This document shows, piece after piece, positions 23,383-32,546 of a DNA stretch of 64,000 bases. How positions within the stretch are numbered: the first letter of the stretch is position 1; the number at the start of each line of letters is the position of its first letter. The notes below the pieces were generated by a model. It had not been told where the DNA came from, ran no database searches, and worked only from the letters and a program-made list of their open reading frames with translations. Source of the stretch: Streptomyces sp. NBC_00691 (GTDB taxonomy: Bacteria; Actinomycetota; Actinomycetes; Streptomycetales; Streptomycetaceae); assembly GCF_036226665.1 (NCBI RefSeq), contig NZ_CP109007.1:5124501-5188500 (forward strand), given 5' to 3'. Made by a program: the position numbers and the translations under genes.

Positions 23383-25755
23383 TTACTCCGTGCGCAGCCC
23401 GTCCGCGCGCATCAGGCGCCAGAGGACGGGCATGCTCAGCAGCGTCACGGCGGCGATCAGGCCCAGCCCGATCCCGACGACGGGCAGGAAGACCCACCAG
23501 TCCTGGACCTGCTGCCCGCCCGTCTTGAGCAGGACGACACCGAGGCCGGTCCCGCCCGCGACGGCGAGGAGCAGACCGAGGACGATCGGGACCGCCGTCT
23601 GCCACAGCACCGACAAGCTCAGGGTGGAACGCCGGGTGCCGAAGGCGACCAGTGAGGAGAGCAGCCGCTTGCGGTCCCGGAGCTGTTCCAGGGTCGCGAC
23701 CAGGAGCGAGGCCGCCACCAGCAGCATCGTCAGCGTGGAGCCGACCAGGATGCCGGTGCGGACGCTGCTGAACGCGGCGTCCCGCTGGGTGTCCTCGAGA
23801 GTGCGGACCCAGGACGTCGGGGAGACGGCCTCCGCCGTGTTCCGTACGAACTCGGCGGCGTCCGGCACGGCCGGGTCGAGCCGGACCATGGCCTGTGCGT
23901 CGGGATCGTCGAGCCGGGTGGCGTCGATGGCCGACGGGGTGGCGAGGACGCCGTACTGGTACATGCCCGTCGGGTCGGGGCGGGAGTCCACCACCCGGGC
24001 GCCGGCGGGGATGCGCCACTGCGGGACCGGGCCGCCCTCGGCGCGCTTCGGCTCGTCCGGGTGCGGATGCGGGTCGCGCAGCGCGACCGCGGCGCCCGGC
24101 CGTGCCGTCCTGGTGACGAACGCGTCCCCCGGGTTGCCCTGCGCGCCGTGCGCGAGGAAGACGAACACATCGCCGTCCTCGCAGGAGGGCAGTGCGGCGA
24201 ACTCCGCGAGGGAGGCGCAGTCGCCGATCCTGAGGGAGGTCATCGGGGCGAACTCCTCGCCCTCCTTCAGGGGTCCGGGACGCCACAGACTCGATTCGAC
24301 GATGCCGGTGACGCCGGTGACGCCCTTGGTCCTCTCGAAGCGGTCGATCATCCGGCGGGCCTCGTCGGCGGTCCCGGCGTCGACGCCGACGGCGATCTGG
24401 GCGCGGGACACGTCCTGGCCCGTGACCTCGGTGAAGTCGCTCTCCATCGCCTGGAAGAGCATCTGCAGCGCGATCGCGCCCGTCGCCGCGACGACGATGC
24501 CGCTGACCGCGCGGGCCGCCGTGCCGCTGCTCAGCTGGAGCCGCCGGACCGCGAGCTGCCAGGACACCGGGCCCGTGTGCAGCCGCTTCACCCCGGCCTC
24601 GACGAGCCACGGCAGCAGCGTGGTCAGACCGATCAGGGCCAGCGTGGTGCCGGCCGCCACGCCCACGGTGTCGATGCTGGTCTCGGTGACCTGGACCTCG
24701 CCCATGAGCGGGACGAGCAGGGCCACTCCCGCCGCGAGGAGCAGCAGGCGCCACCACAGTCGCCGACGGCGGGGAGTGGAGGTCCGGACGACCCCGAGGG
24801 GCTCGATCACCACACCCCGCAGCGCGAAGAGGGTGACGACGACCGAGGAGACCGGGACGGCGACGAGCGCGAGCACGGCGAGCGCGGGCATCGGTACGAC
24901 GTCGGAGGGGTACGCGTTGACGTCCCAGATGGTGAACGCCCCGGCGAACTGCCGTGCCACCGCGAAGAGTCCGAGTCCGACGAGCAGGCCGAGCAGCGCG
25001 CCCGCGAGGGACTCGCCGGCCGCGATCCGCCGGGTCATGGCGGTGTCGGCGCCGACGAGGCGGAGCGCCGCGAGCCGCCGGTCGCGCTGTTCGCCGCCGA
25101 AGCGGACGGCGGTGGCGATGAAGACGAGCACGGGCAGGAGCAGGACCACGCAGGCGACGACGACGAGGAGGATCAGGAACGCGTTCATCGGTTCCTCGGG
25201 CACCGACCAGCCGTAGCGCACGCCGCGCCCGTCGAAGGTGTCGGTGGTGAGGAAGCCGACGTGGGCGACGTACCGCAGCTCGGCGGGGCCGATGAGTCCG
25301 TCCGGCCCGATCGTCCCGGCGACCTTGTAGGGGAGGCGCTCCTTGAGGAGGGCTCCGTCGGGGGAGTCGAGGATGTCCTGGAGCGCGGGGGAGACCAGCA
25401 TCTCGCCGCGCGCGGGGAACGCCGCCGCGCCCGGCGGGACCGGCGGGCGGTCGCCCTCCGGGGTGAGCAGCAGCCCGCTGACCACGTCGTCCCGGTAGAC
25501 GGTGGTCCTGCCGAGGTGGAGGAAGGTGTCGGCCCGGGGCGCGTTGACCTGCTCGCTGCCGTCGACGGCGCGGACGGACTCGCGCACCTCCCGCTGGAAG
25601 AGCATGTTCGGCAGGGAGGAGGCGAGCAGCAGCAGGGCGACGCCGAAGCCGACCCCGGTCGCCGTCAGCAGGGTGCGCAGGAGGCCGGACCGGCCTCCGG
25701 CGACCGCGAACCGGGCGCCGAGCGCCAGGTCGCGGGTCCAGGTGCGGAGCGTCAT
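23383..25755 (-). CDS. FtsX-like ABC transporter permease
   Basis: This 790-residue protein starts at ATG 25755, overlapping the ATPase stop by four bases. It has an N-terminal helix, a large extracytoplasmic domain (about residues 50-200), then the first FtsX core with several helices, and a second large external domain (about 450-640, with two Cys in 'IGDCASLAEFAALPSCEDGD') before the final FtsX helices. This is the MacB/LolC-like architecture used in antimicrobial-peptide or lipoprotein export. The substrate is unknown. It works with the ATPase encoded just upstream. Confidence 0.88.
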   Translation of the reverse strand: MTLRTWTRDLALGARFAVAGGRSGLLRTLLTATGVGFGVALLLLASSLPNMLFQREVRESVRAVDGSEQVNAPRADTFLHLGRTTVYRDDVVSGLLLTPEGDRPPVPPGAAAFPARGEMLVSPALQDILDSPDGALLKERLPYKVAGTIGPDGLIGPAELRYVAHVGFLTTDTFDGRGVRYGWSVPEEPMNAFLILLVVVACVVLLLPVLVFIATAVRFGGEQRDRRLAALRLVGADTAMTRRIAAGESLAGALLGLLVGLGLFAVARQFAGAFTIWDVNAYPSDVVPMPALAVLALVAVPVSSVVVTLFALRGVVIEPLGVVRTSTPRRRRLWWRLLLLAAGVALLVPLMGEVQVTETSIDTVGVAAGTTLALIGLTTLLPWLVEAGVKRLHTGPVSWQLAVRRLQLSSGTAARAVSGIVVAATGAIALQMLFQAMESDFTEVTGQDVSRAQIAVGVDAGTADEARRMIDRFERTKGVTGVTGIVESSLWRPGPLKEGEEFAPMTSLRIGDCASLAEFAALPSCEDGDVFVFLAHGAQGNPGDAFVTRTARPGAAVALRDPHPHPDEPKRAEGGPVPQWRIPAGARVVDSRPDPTGMYQYGVLATPSAIDATRLDDPDAQAMVRLDPAVPDAAEFVRNTAEAVSPTSWVRTLEDTQRDAAFSSVRTGILVGSTLTMLLVAASLLVATLEQLRDRKRLLSSLVAFGTRRSTLSLSVLWQTAVPIVLGLLLAVAGGTGLGVVLLKTGGQQVQDWWVFLPVVGIGLGLIAAVTLLSMPVLWRLMRADGLRTE

Positions 25756-26435
25756 GCCACCCACTCCGCGTCGCGTACGGCTCCGTCGCGGACGACGATC
25801 TCGCGGTCCGAGTAGGCGGCGACGCGGGCCTCGTGGGTGACGAGGACGACGGCGGCGCCGGTGTCCCTGGAGGCGTCGGTGAGCAGGTGCATGACCCGCT
25901 CGCCGTTGAGGGAGTCGAGGGCGCCGGTCGGCTCGTCGGCGAAGATCACCCGCGGGGCGGTGACGAGCGCGCGGGCGACGGCGACGCGCTGGCCCTGGCC
26001 GCCGGATATCTCGCCGGGGCGCTTGTGCGCGGTGTCGTCGACCTCCAGGCGTGCCATCCACTCGGCGGCCCGGGCCTCGGCGGCCTTCCGCTTCTCGCCG
26101 TTGAGGCGGAGCGGGAGGGCCACGTTCTCGACGCAGGTCAGCTCGGGGACGAGCTGGCCGAACTGGAAGACGAAGCCGAAGTCGGTACGGCGCAGGGAGC
26201 TGCGCGCGGTGTCGGAGAGCGCGGTGAGTTCGCGTCCGTCGTAGGTGATCGTGCCCGCGTCGGGGCGCACGATGCCGGCCAGGCAGTGCAACAGGGTCGA
26301 CTTGCCGGAGCCGGAGGGCCCCATGACGGCGACGACCTCGCCGGCCCGGAGCGCGAAGCCGGCTTGGGCGAGGGCCGTGGTCGGGCCGTAGGCCTTGTCG
26401 AGGCCGGTGGCGGTCAGGAGCGGGGTGGGGCTCAT
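25752..26435 (-). CDS. ABC transporter ATP-binding protein (MacB/LolD type)
   Basis: This 227-residue ATPase has Walker A 'GPSGSGKSTLLH' (residues 39-50), a Q-loop, the signature 'ISGGQGQRVAVARAL' and Walker B 'VIFADEPTGALDS', then the switch His in 'VLVTHEARVA'. The signature has GGQGQ where many have GGQQQ. It sits between padR and the permease, with four-base overlaps on both sides, so the three genes form one coupled operon. Confidence 0.93.
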   Translation of the reverse strand: MSPTPLLTATGLDKAYGPTTALAQAGFALRAGEVVAVMGPSGSGKSTLLHCLAGIVRPDAGTITYDGRELTALSDTARSSLRRTDFGFVFQFGQLVPELTCVENVALPLRLNGEKRKAAEARAAEWMARLEVDDTAHKRPGEISGGQGQRVAVARALVTAPRVIFADEPTGALDSLNGERVMHLLTDASRDTGAAVVLVTHEARVAAYSDREIVVRDGAVRDAEWVA

Positions 26436-26956
26436 CGGCGGATCTCCTCGGCGAGCCGGTCGAGGCGGGCGGCGGTCAGTTCCAGCCAGCGCAGGTCCGC
26501 TTCCAGATGGAAGAGGGCGTGGTCGCAGATCAGCTGGTCGGCGAGGTCGCCGTCCTTCTTGCGGCGGGTGAGCTCGCGCATCAGGCGCAGGTGCTCGGCG
26601 CGCTGGGTGTCGAGGAGCTCGGCGGCGCCGCGACCGGTGAGCAGGGCCAGGACGACCTTGGTGTAGAGCGTGGACTGGAGGTACGGCTCGGGCTTCTCGG
26701 GCGTGGTGAGCCACTGGGCGACATCGGTGATGCCGGCCTCGGTGATGGCGTACCGCTTCCGTTCCGGGCCGCCGCCCGCCTCGATGCCGTCGACGACGAC
26801 GAGGCCGTTCTTCAGGAGCCGGGACATGGTCGAGTAGACCTGGCCGTAGTGCAGCGGCCGGTCGTGGCCGAACTTCTCGTCGAAGGCGCGCTTGAGGTCG
26901 TAACCGTGACGCGGGCCGGACTCCAGGAGCCCCAGGAGGGTGTGACCGATGGACAT
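26432..26956 (-). CDS. PadR-family transcriptional regulator
   Basis: From ATG 26956 (a GTG at 26965 is alternative) this is 174 residues. The N-terminal PadR winged helix is clear ('LLGLLESGPRHGYDLKRAFDEKFG', 'YGQVYSTMSRLLKNGLV', 'RKRYAITEAG'), followed by the helical dimerisation domain. It is the first gene of the ABC exporter operon and probably its repressor, released by an unknown compound. Confidence 0.9.
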   Translation of the reverse strand: MSIGHTLLGLLESGPRHGYDLKRAFDEKFGHDRPLHYGQVYSTMSRLLKNGLVVVDGIEAGGGPERKRYAITEAGITDVAQWLTTPEKPEPYLQSTLYTKVVLALLTGRGAAELLDTQRAEHLRLMRELTRRKKDGDLADQLICDHALFHLEADLRWLELTAARLDRLAEEIRR

Positions 26957-27000
26957 GCCGGTCACTGTACACGGGGTGTATACCCACGATGTATAGCCAC
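26957..27000 (-). promoter_or_regulatory. Likely PadR operator/promoter
   Basis: Just upstream of padR lie repeated TGTAC/TGTATAC elements, including the inverted repeat TATAC-N7-GTATA (26979-26995) and a TGTACACGGGGTGTATAC arrangement (about 26966-26983). This is AT-rich for the region and resembles ATGT/ACAT-type PadR operators; the TATAC element could also be the -10. Confidence 0.5.
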
Positions 27001-27236
27001 CCCGGGCGGGGCGGGGAAGGGTCGGTCACAAAGCGGAATCACGCCCTCACGCAACCATCGGTCCCTTCCGGGCGTCGGTTCCTCTGGGTATGGGTGCTGA
27101 TTCTCACGTCCGGAAAAGGCGTGATCGGTTGTCGTTTGTCTGCATCGTCGGTGTTAGCTGACTAGCTGAACCGATCCGGCGCGGGGACACGGGCCGAGGC
27201 ACGCCGGGACACACGACGAGCGGAGCGACAGGACAC

Positions 27237-29456
27237 ATGGGCGGACCGGACAAGAGCAAGGCGAAGAAACGCGGCCTGCGCCGCTTCTTCTCCTGGAGGA
27301 AGCTCCTGGGCACCTTCTTCGTGGTCTGCCTGCTCGCGATGGGCGCCCTGTACGTCGTCTACCTCCTGGTCCCGGTGCCGACGGCCAACGCCGAGGCGAC
27401 GATGCAGAGCAACATCTACAAGTACGCCAACGGCAAGGTCCTCGCCCGCACCGGCAAGATCAACCGAGAGATCGTCGGCCTCGACAGGATCCCCCTGCCG
27501 GTCCAGAAGGCGTTCGTCGCCGCGGAGAACAAGACCTTCTACCGGGACAACGGCGTCGACATCAAGGGCACCACCCGCGCCGCCTGGTCGACCATCACCG
27601 GCAAGGGCAAGCAGGGCGGCTCGACCATCACCCAGCAGTACGTCAAGAACTTCTACCTGAGCCAGGACCAGACCGCGACGCGCAAGCTCAAGGAAATGGT
27701 CATCGCCATCAAGGTCGACCAGGAGTCGAGCAAGAGCGACATCCTCGCCGGGTACATGAACACCAGCTACTACGGGCGCAGCGCCTACGGCATACAGGCC
27801 GCCGCCCGCTCGTACTACGGCGTCGACGCCACCCAGCTGACCACCGCCCAGGGCGCCTATCTCGCCTCGCTGCTCCAGGCGCCCAACCAGTACGACTGGA
27901 CCTCCGCGAGCAGCACCGGCCGCAAGCTCGTCGAGGAGCGGTGGAACTACGTCCTCGACAACATGGTCGGCGAGGGCTGGCTCCCGCAGGCCGAGCGCGC
28001 CGGCATGAAGTTCCCCGTCCCGCAGAAGCCCAAGCCCCTCCCCGGCATGGAAGGCCAGACCGGGTACATCGTCGAGGCCGCCAACCAGGAGCTGATGCGC
28101 CAGGGCGTCAGCGAGGAGGACATCAAGGCCGGCGGCTGGACGATCACCCTCTCCATCGACGAGAAGCGGCAGAAGGACCTCGTCAAGGCGGTCGACCGGC
28201 AGCTGGAGGCCAAGCTCGACCGCAAGGGCGACAAGAAGGACGCCACCGTCCAGGCGGGCGCCACCTCCGTCGACCCGAAGACCGGCGAGGTCGTCGCGCT
28301 GTACGGCGGCATCGGCGCCACCGAGCACTGGACGTCCAACGCCACCCGCCGCGACTACCAGCCCGCCTCCACCTTCAAGCCGGTCGTCCTCGCCTCCGCC
28401 CTCGACCACCGCTCGGTCACCCAGGACGGGCGGGACATCGGCCTCGGCACGATCTACGACGGCACCAGCAAGCGCGAGGTCGTCGGCAGCGACATCCCCT
28501 TCGCGCCGGAGAACGAGGACAACCGCAGCTACGGACCCGTCTCCGTGCAGAAGGCCACCAACAGTTCCATCAACTCCGCCTTCGCGCAGATGATCGTGGA
28601 CGTCGGCCCCGCCAGGACCAAGGAGACCGCCCTCGCCCTCGGTATGAAGGACGGCCCGGACTTCGGCGCGACCCCCGCCATGTCCCTCGGCACCATGGGC
28701 GCCTCCACGATGGACATGGCCGGCGTCTACGCCACGCTCGACAACCACGGCAAGAAGGTCTCCCCGACCCTCGTGAAGGCGGCCGTGCACCGGGACCGCA
28801 CGCTCTCCCCCGCCAAGGGGATCGGCGACCAGGTCATCAGCCGCGAGGCCGCCGACACCGTCACCCAGGCCATGACGGGCGTCGTGCAGAACGGCTCCGG
28901 CACCCGCGCCGCCGGAGACTACGAGGCCGCCGGCAAGACCGGCACCTCCGAGAACAACCGTTCCGCCTGGTTCGTGGGCTACACCCCCGAACTCGTCACC
29001 GCCGTCGCCCTCTTCGGCGAGGACCCCAAGGGCAACCAGGTCACCCTCACCAACACCATCAACGAGGGCCGCGCCAACGGTGGCCGTACGCCCGCCCAGA
29101 TCTGGGGCGACTACACCGACCGCGCCCTCGGCGGCGGCTCCGACGCCTCCTTCGACCTGGAGACCGACGGCTCGGCCTCCTCCGACCCGGACCCGACGCC
29201 CACCCCCACCAGCACCGAGGAGACGCAGGAGCCGACCGACGAGCCGACCCGGGAGCCGACGACACGCTCCCCGGACTCGACGCCCCCGCCGACCTCCACG
29301 GCCACCACGCCGCCGGAGCCGACGCGCGACCCGGCCACCACACCGCCGGAACCCACGAGCACGCCGCCGGTCACCGACGAGCCTTCGCCGCCGCCGTCGA
29401 TCGAGCCGCCGAACCCGGACGCCAGTCAGGGCGACACCGACCGACCGCAGCGGTAG
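27237..29456 (+). CDS. Class A penicillin-binding protein (transglycosylase/transpeptidase)
   Basis: This 739-residue bifunctional enzyme polymerises and cross-links peptidoglycan. It has a basic cytoplasmic head, a membrane helix (residues 24-46), a GT51 domain with catalytic Glu97 in 'FVAAENKTFY' and 'GGSTITQQYVKN', and a transpeptidase domain with S378-T-F-K381, S444-I-N446 and K567-T-G. The C-terminal 110 residues are a Thr/Pro/Glu-rich tail, typical of streptomycete enzymes and probably wall-embedded. The ATG at 27237 is the chosen start. All catalytic motifs are intact. Confidence 0.94.
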   Translation: MGGPDKSKAKKRGLRRFFSWRKLLGTFFVVCLLAMGALYVVYLLVPVPTANAEATMQSNIYKYANGKVLARTGKINREIVGLDRIPLPVQKAFVAAENKTFYRDNGVDIKGTTRAAWSTITGKGKQGGSTITQQYVKNFYLSQDQTATRKLKEMVIAIKVDQESSKSDILAGYMNTSYYGRSAYGIQAAARSYYGVDATQLTTAQGAYLASLLQAPNQYDWTSASSTGRKLVEERWNYVLDNMVGEGWLPQAERAGMKFPVPQKPKPLPGMEGQTGYIVEAANQELMRQGVSEEDIKAGGWTITLSIDEKRQKDLVKAVDRQLEAKLDRKGDKKDATVQAGATSVDPKTGEVVALYGGIGATEHWTSNATRRDYQPASTFKPVVLASALDHRSVTQDGRDIGLGTIYDGTSKREVVGSDIPFAPENEDNRSYGPVSVQKATNSSINSAFAQMIVDVGPARTKETALALGMKDGPDFGATPAMSLGTMGASTMDMAGVYATLDNHGKKVSPTLVKAAVHRDRTLSPAKGIGDQVISREAADTVTQAMTGVVQNGSGTRAAGDYEAAGKTGTSENNRSAWFVGYTPELVTAVALFGEDPKGNQVTLTNTINEGRANGGRTPAQIWGDYTDRALGGGSDASFDLETDGSASSDPDPTPTPTSTEETQEPTDEPTREPTTRSPDSTPPPTSTATTPPEPTRDPATTPPEPTSTPPVTDEPSPPPSIEPPNPDASQGDTDRPQR

Positions 29457-29477
29457 AGAACGGCGACACGACGACGT

Positions 29478-29512
29478 ACAGGGGCCGGACCCCACCGGGG
29501 TCCGGCCCCTGT
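29478..29512. terminator. Bidirectional terminator between PBP and SpoIIE-type genes
   Basis: A perfect 16-base-pair stem (ACAGGGGCCGGACCCC / GGGGTCCGGCCCCTGT) with a 3-base loop lies between convergent genes, 22 bases after the PBP stop. Confidence 0.88.
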
Positions 29513-29538
29513 GCGTCACGGTGACGTTCTCGCCGCGC

Positions 29539-31497
29539 CTACGACTGGCTCGGGGTCGCCAGTTCGAACCAGACCACCTTGCCGCCCGAGAGCCGTGTGG
29601 CCCCCCAGCGCCGCGCCAGCCGGTTCACCAGGAAGAGGCCGCGCCCGCCCTCGTCGGTGTCGCGCGCCCGCCGCTGCCGGGGCAGCTGCGGCGAGTCGTC
29701 GCCGACCTCGCAGCGCAGCACGTCCGTCCGCAGCAGCCGCAGCGTCACCGGCCGCTCCGCGTACCGCACGGCGTTGGTCACGACCTCGCTGATCAGCAGC
29801 TCGACCGAGTCCGTCAGCTCCTCCAGGTCCCAACGGGCCAGCGCCCGCCGGGCGAGCCGCCGCGCCCGTCCCGGGGCGGCGTCCTCCGGTTCCAGGAACC
29901 AGTACGCCACGTCGCTCGGCGCGATGCCGTCGAACCGCGCCGCGAGCAGCGCGATGTCGTCGTCCCGGTCACCGGGACCCAGCATGTCCAGGACGTCGTC
30001 GCACAGCGCCTCCAGAGGCGGCGAGTGGTCCGGTCCGGTCAGCTGCGCCGTCGCCGCCAGGCGCTCCCGCAGCTGCTCGATGCCGGTCCACACGTCCCGA
30101 AGCCGGGACTCGACCAGACCGTCCGTGTAGAGCAGCAGCGTCGCACCGGCCGGGGCGTCCAGCTCGACCGCCTCGAAGTCCACGCCGCCGACCCCGATCG
30201 GGGCGCCCGGCGGCACCCGCAGCACCTCGGCGCGGCCGCCCAGGTGGAGGAGTATCGGCGGCGGATGACCGGCGTTGGCCACGGTGATCCGGTGCGAGAC
30301 CGGGTCGTACACCGCGTACATACAGGTCGCCATCCGGTCCTGGCCGAGCCGTTGCGCCTGCTCGTCCAGGTGGTGCAGGACCTCCTGCGGCGGCAGGTCG
30401 AGCCCGGCCAGGGTCTGCGCGGTCGTGCGCAGCTGGCCCATGATCGCCGCCGAGGTCATCGAGTGACCCATGACGTCGCCGACGACCAGCGCGACCCGGC
30501 TGCCGGGCAGCGGGATCGCGTCGTACCAGTCGCCGCCCACCCGGGCCGTCTCGGCCGCCGGCAGATAGCGCGAGGCCAGCTTGACGCCGGTCGGCTGCGG
30601 CAGCGAGTCCGGCAGCATCGTCCGCTGGAGCTCGTCCGCGATGTACGCCTCACGGCCGTACAGCACGGCCTTGTCGATGCCGAGCGCGGTGTGCGTGGCC
30701 AGCTGCGCCGCGACGAGCAGATCGTTCGGCTCGAACCCGGCCCGCTCGGGGCGGCGCAGGAACACGGCGGCGCCGATCACCCGGCGCCGGCCGCGCAGCG
30801 GCGCCAGGACGGCCCGCAGTCCGCCGGGCAGCGGATGCTCGGGGCCGAGGAGCTCGGTCAGCGCGGTCTTGGCGGCGGCGGAGTCGCCGAACACCGGCCG
30901 CACCCCGCGCAGGACCTCGGCCAGCGCCCCACCGGACCGCACCTCGCAGAGTTCGGCCGCGGGGGTCGGATCCGGGTCGGGTACGAGCACGAGCTCCTCG
31001 CCCTCCAGATCGCTTAACCGGAGCCGGTCCGTGCGGCGCAGGCGCAACACGAACGGCGCGACCGGCCGCTCGTCGCCCACCGGCAGCGGGTCGCGGAGGT
31101 AGACGAGGATCTCGTCGGAGAAGGTCGGCACGGTCGCCCGGCACAGACCGAGCACGATCTCGTCCAGGTCGATGCCGCGGGCGATGCGCCGGGTCGCCGC
31201 CCCGACGAACCGCAGCTTCTCGCCCTCGCGCCGCGCGACGGCGTCCCCGCCGCGGCCGCCGCCCGCGAGCTGCGCCGACACGGCGACGGCCATGGTGCCG
31301 GGCAGGCCGGGGACCGTGGGCGCCGGGGGCGTGGGCGCGTCCGGGGACGCGGGGGCCGCCGGGCCCGCCGCCCCGCCCGGCTGTGCGGGCACGTCGGAGG
31401 GCAGGCCGGCCGCTGCCTCCTGGCGAGGGCGCGCGCGTTCCTGCGACCGGGCAGCCAGGGGCTGCCGGCCTTCGTGGGAGGTGGGATGCTCCGTCAC
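29539..31497 (-). CDS. SpoIIE-type PP2C phosphatase with GAF and anti-sigma-kinase-like domains
   Basis: The 652 residues hold a Pro/Ala-rich head (to about 70), a GAF-like sensor region (about 90-280), a PP2C SpoIIE domain with 'RVGGDWYDAIPL' and 'VVGDVMGHSMTSAAIM' and 'LLLYTDGLVE' (about 300-510), and a C-terminal HATPase_c domain of the RsbW kind ('LISEVVTNAVRYAERPV', 'DEGGRGLFLVNRLA'). Such proteins dephosphorylate anti-anti-sigma factors, and the kinase-like part may add an opposing activity. Streptomycetes have dozens; partners cannot be inferred from the neighbourhood. It starts with GTG at 31497. Confidence 0.88.
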   Translation of the reverse strand: MTEHPTSHEGRQPLAARSQERARPRQEAAAGLPSDVPAQPGGAAGPAAPASPDAPTPPAPTVPGLPGTMAVAVSAQLAGGGRGGDAVARREGEKLRFVGAATRRIARGIDLDEIVLGLCRATVPTFSDEILVYLRDPLPVGDERPVAPFVLRLRRTDRLRLSDLEGEELVLVPDPDPTPAAELCEVRSGGALAEVLRGVRPVFGDSAAAKTALTELLGPEHPLPGGLRAVLAPLRGRRRVIGAAVFLRRPERAGFEPNDLLVAAQLATHTALGIDKAVLYGREAYIADELQRTMLPDSLPQPTGVKLASRYLPAAETARVGGDWYDAIPLPGSRVALVVGDVMGHSMTSAAIMGQLRTTAQTLAGLDLPPQEVLHHLDEQAQRLGQDRMATCMYAVYDPVSHRITVANAGHPPPILLHLGGRAEVLRVPPGAPIGVGGVDFEAVELDAPAGATLLLYTDGLVESRLRDVWTGIEQLRERLAATAQLTGPDHSPPLEALCDDVLDMLGPGDRDDDIALLAARFDGIAPSDVAYWFLEPEDAAPGRARRLARRALARWDLEELTDSVELLISEVVTNAVRYAERPVTLRLLRTDVLRCEVGDDSPQLPRQRRARDTDEGGRGLFLVNRLARRWGATRLSGGKVVWFELATPSQS

Positions 31498-31808
31498 GCG
31501 TGGGATTCCGTCCGTCCGGGCCGGTGGTGCGATGCACTCGCTCTTCTCGCCGATGCCGCGCCTTCGGCGGGGCTAAACCCCTTGTGTGCGGTGGATCTGA
31601 AGGCTCCGCGAGCGGCGGCACCAGCGGGGGTCGGAACACCCGGGCAGACGTCCGGCACTGCTCTCCCCCTCGTGGATGACTTCTGGTCAGGTCCTGCGCT
31701 GCGTTCGGTCGTTGACGTGCTGCTCGATCGGTCTGACGTGCCGTTCGGTCCGCCTCCGCCGTGCGGAGGACGATCCTACGTTTGAACCCCGGGGGCGCAT
31801 CAAGGGTC
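31498..31808 (-). promoter_or_regulatory. Gap between DUF402 and SpoIIE-type genes
   Basis: This 311-base stretch holds no supported gene. A 7-base-pair hairpin CCTCCGC-CGT-GCGGAGG (31753-31769), 40 bases beyond the DUF402 stop on the minus strand, may terminate that gene. The remainder probably carries the promoter of the SpoIIE-type gene; no clear -35/-10 pair was picked. Confidence 0.35.
31753..31769 (-). terminator. Possible terminator after the DUF402 gene
   Basis: Perfect 7-base-pair stem with a 3-base loop (CCTCCGC / GCGGAGG), no T run. Confidence 0.4.
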
Positions 31809-32474
31809 TCACGGTGCCGTGTGCGCCGGAGTGCGGTCCCAGTCGGCCGGCAGTTCCGGAACCCGCCATGCCGGATCGGGCCGCCAGTTCTCCCAGCCGT
31901 CCGAGAACGGCGCCCCCCACTCCTTGATGCGTTCTACCGCCCGCCGCCCGGCCTCCCGCACGCGCGCGGCCTGTTCCGGACCCATCAGACCGGACCGCTG
32001 CGCCTGCGCGAACTCGTCCTCGTCCCGCCACAGCCAGCTGCGGTCGGGATAGACGGAGATGTCGAGGAAGTGGTCCTCGGAGTCGAAGCCGCCGGACCAG
32101 CGGACCCGCGGCTCCTCCAGGTTCACGTACCAGCTGCGGAAGCGCCAGCCGCGCTCCCAGAACAGCCACACCGACCACGGGTCGCCGGGCCGCGCCAGCT
32201 TCAGGACGCCGCTGCCGGACCACCGCGCGCGTTCCGTGGTGCGCGGCGCGGTGTAGCGGGTGGCGAGGGGCTCCTCGTGCACGGGCGTGCCGTCGGTCAG
32301 GACCGGACGGACACATTCCGTGCCGGGCGCCATCCAGACCGCGAGGAGGTCCGGAGTGTCCTGCACGACCGTCACCGGCCGGCAGATGTGCACGTCCCCG
32401 GTGCCGTTGCCGCGGTAGCGCCAGAGGACGTGCTCCCCCGGCGCCCAATGCTGAGGGCCGCCCGATCCTGTCAT
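31809..32474 (-). CDS. DUF402-family protein
   Basis: This 221-residue protein matches DUF402 in its middle: 'WERGWRFRSWYVNLEEPRVRWSGGFDSEDHFLDISVYPDRSWLWRDEDEF' pattern (split here into recognisable parts 'WYVNLEEP', 'DHFLDISVYPD', 'WLWRDEDEF'), with conserved acidic residues. DUF402 proteins include nucleoside phosphatases of the YgaC/SA1684 type, where these Asp/Glu bind metal, so a phosphatase role is possible. It lies downstream of fumC on the same strand with a 72-base gap. Confidence 0.82.
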   Translation of the reverse strand: MTGSGGPQHWAPGEHVLWRYRGNGTGDVHICRPVTVVQDTPDLLAVWMAPGTECVRPVLTDGTPVHEEPLATRYTAPRTTERARWSGSGVLKLARPGDPWSVWLFWERGWRFRSWYVNLEEPRVRWSGGFDSEDHFLDISVYPDRSWLWRDEDEFAQAQRSGLMGPEQAARVREAGRRAVERIKEWGAPFSDGWENWRPDPAWRVPELPADWDRTPAHTAP

Positions 32475-32546
32475 GCGCAGATCTTAGGGGCGCGCTCCCA
32501 CGACCGCAGCGGCATGGATCACGGATGAGTCATACGAGGACGTCTG

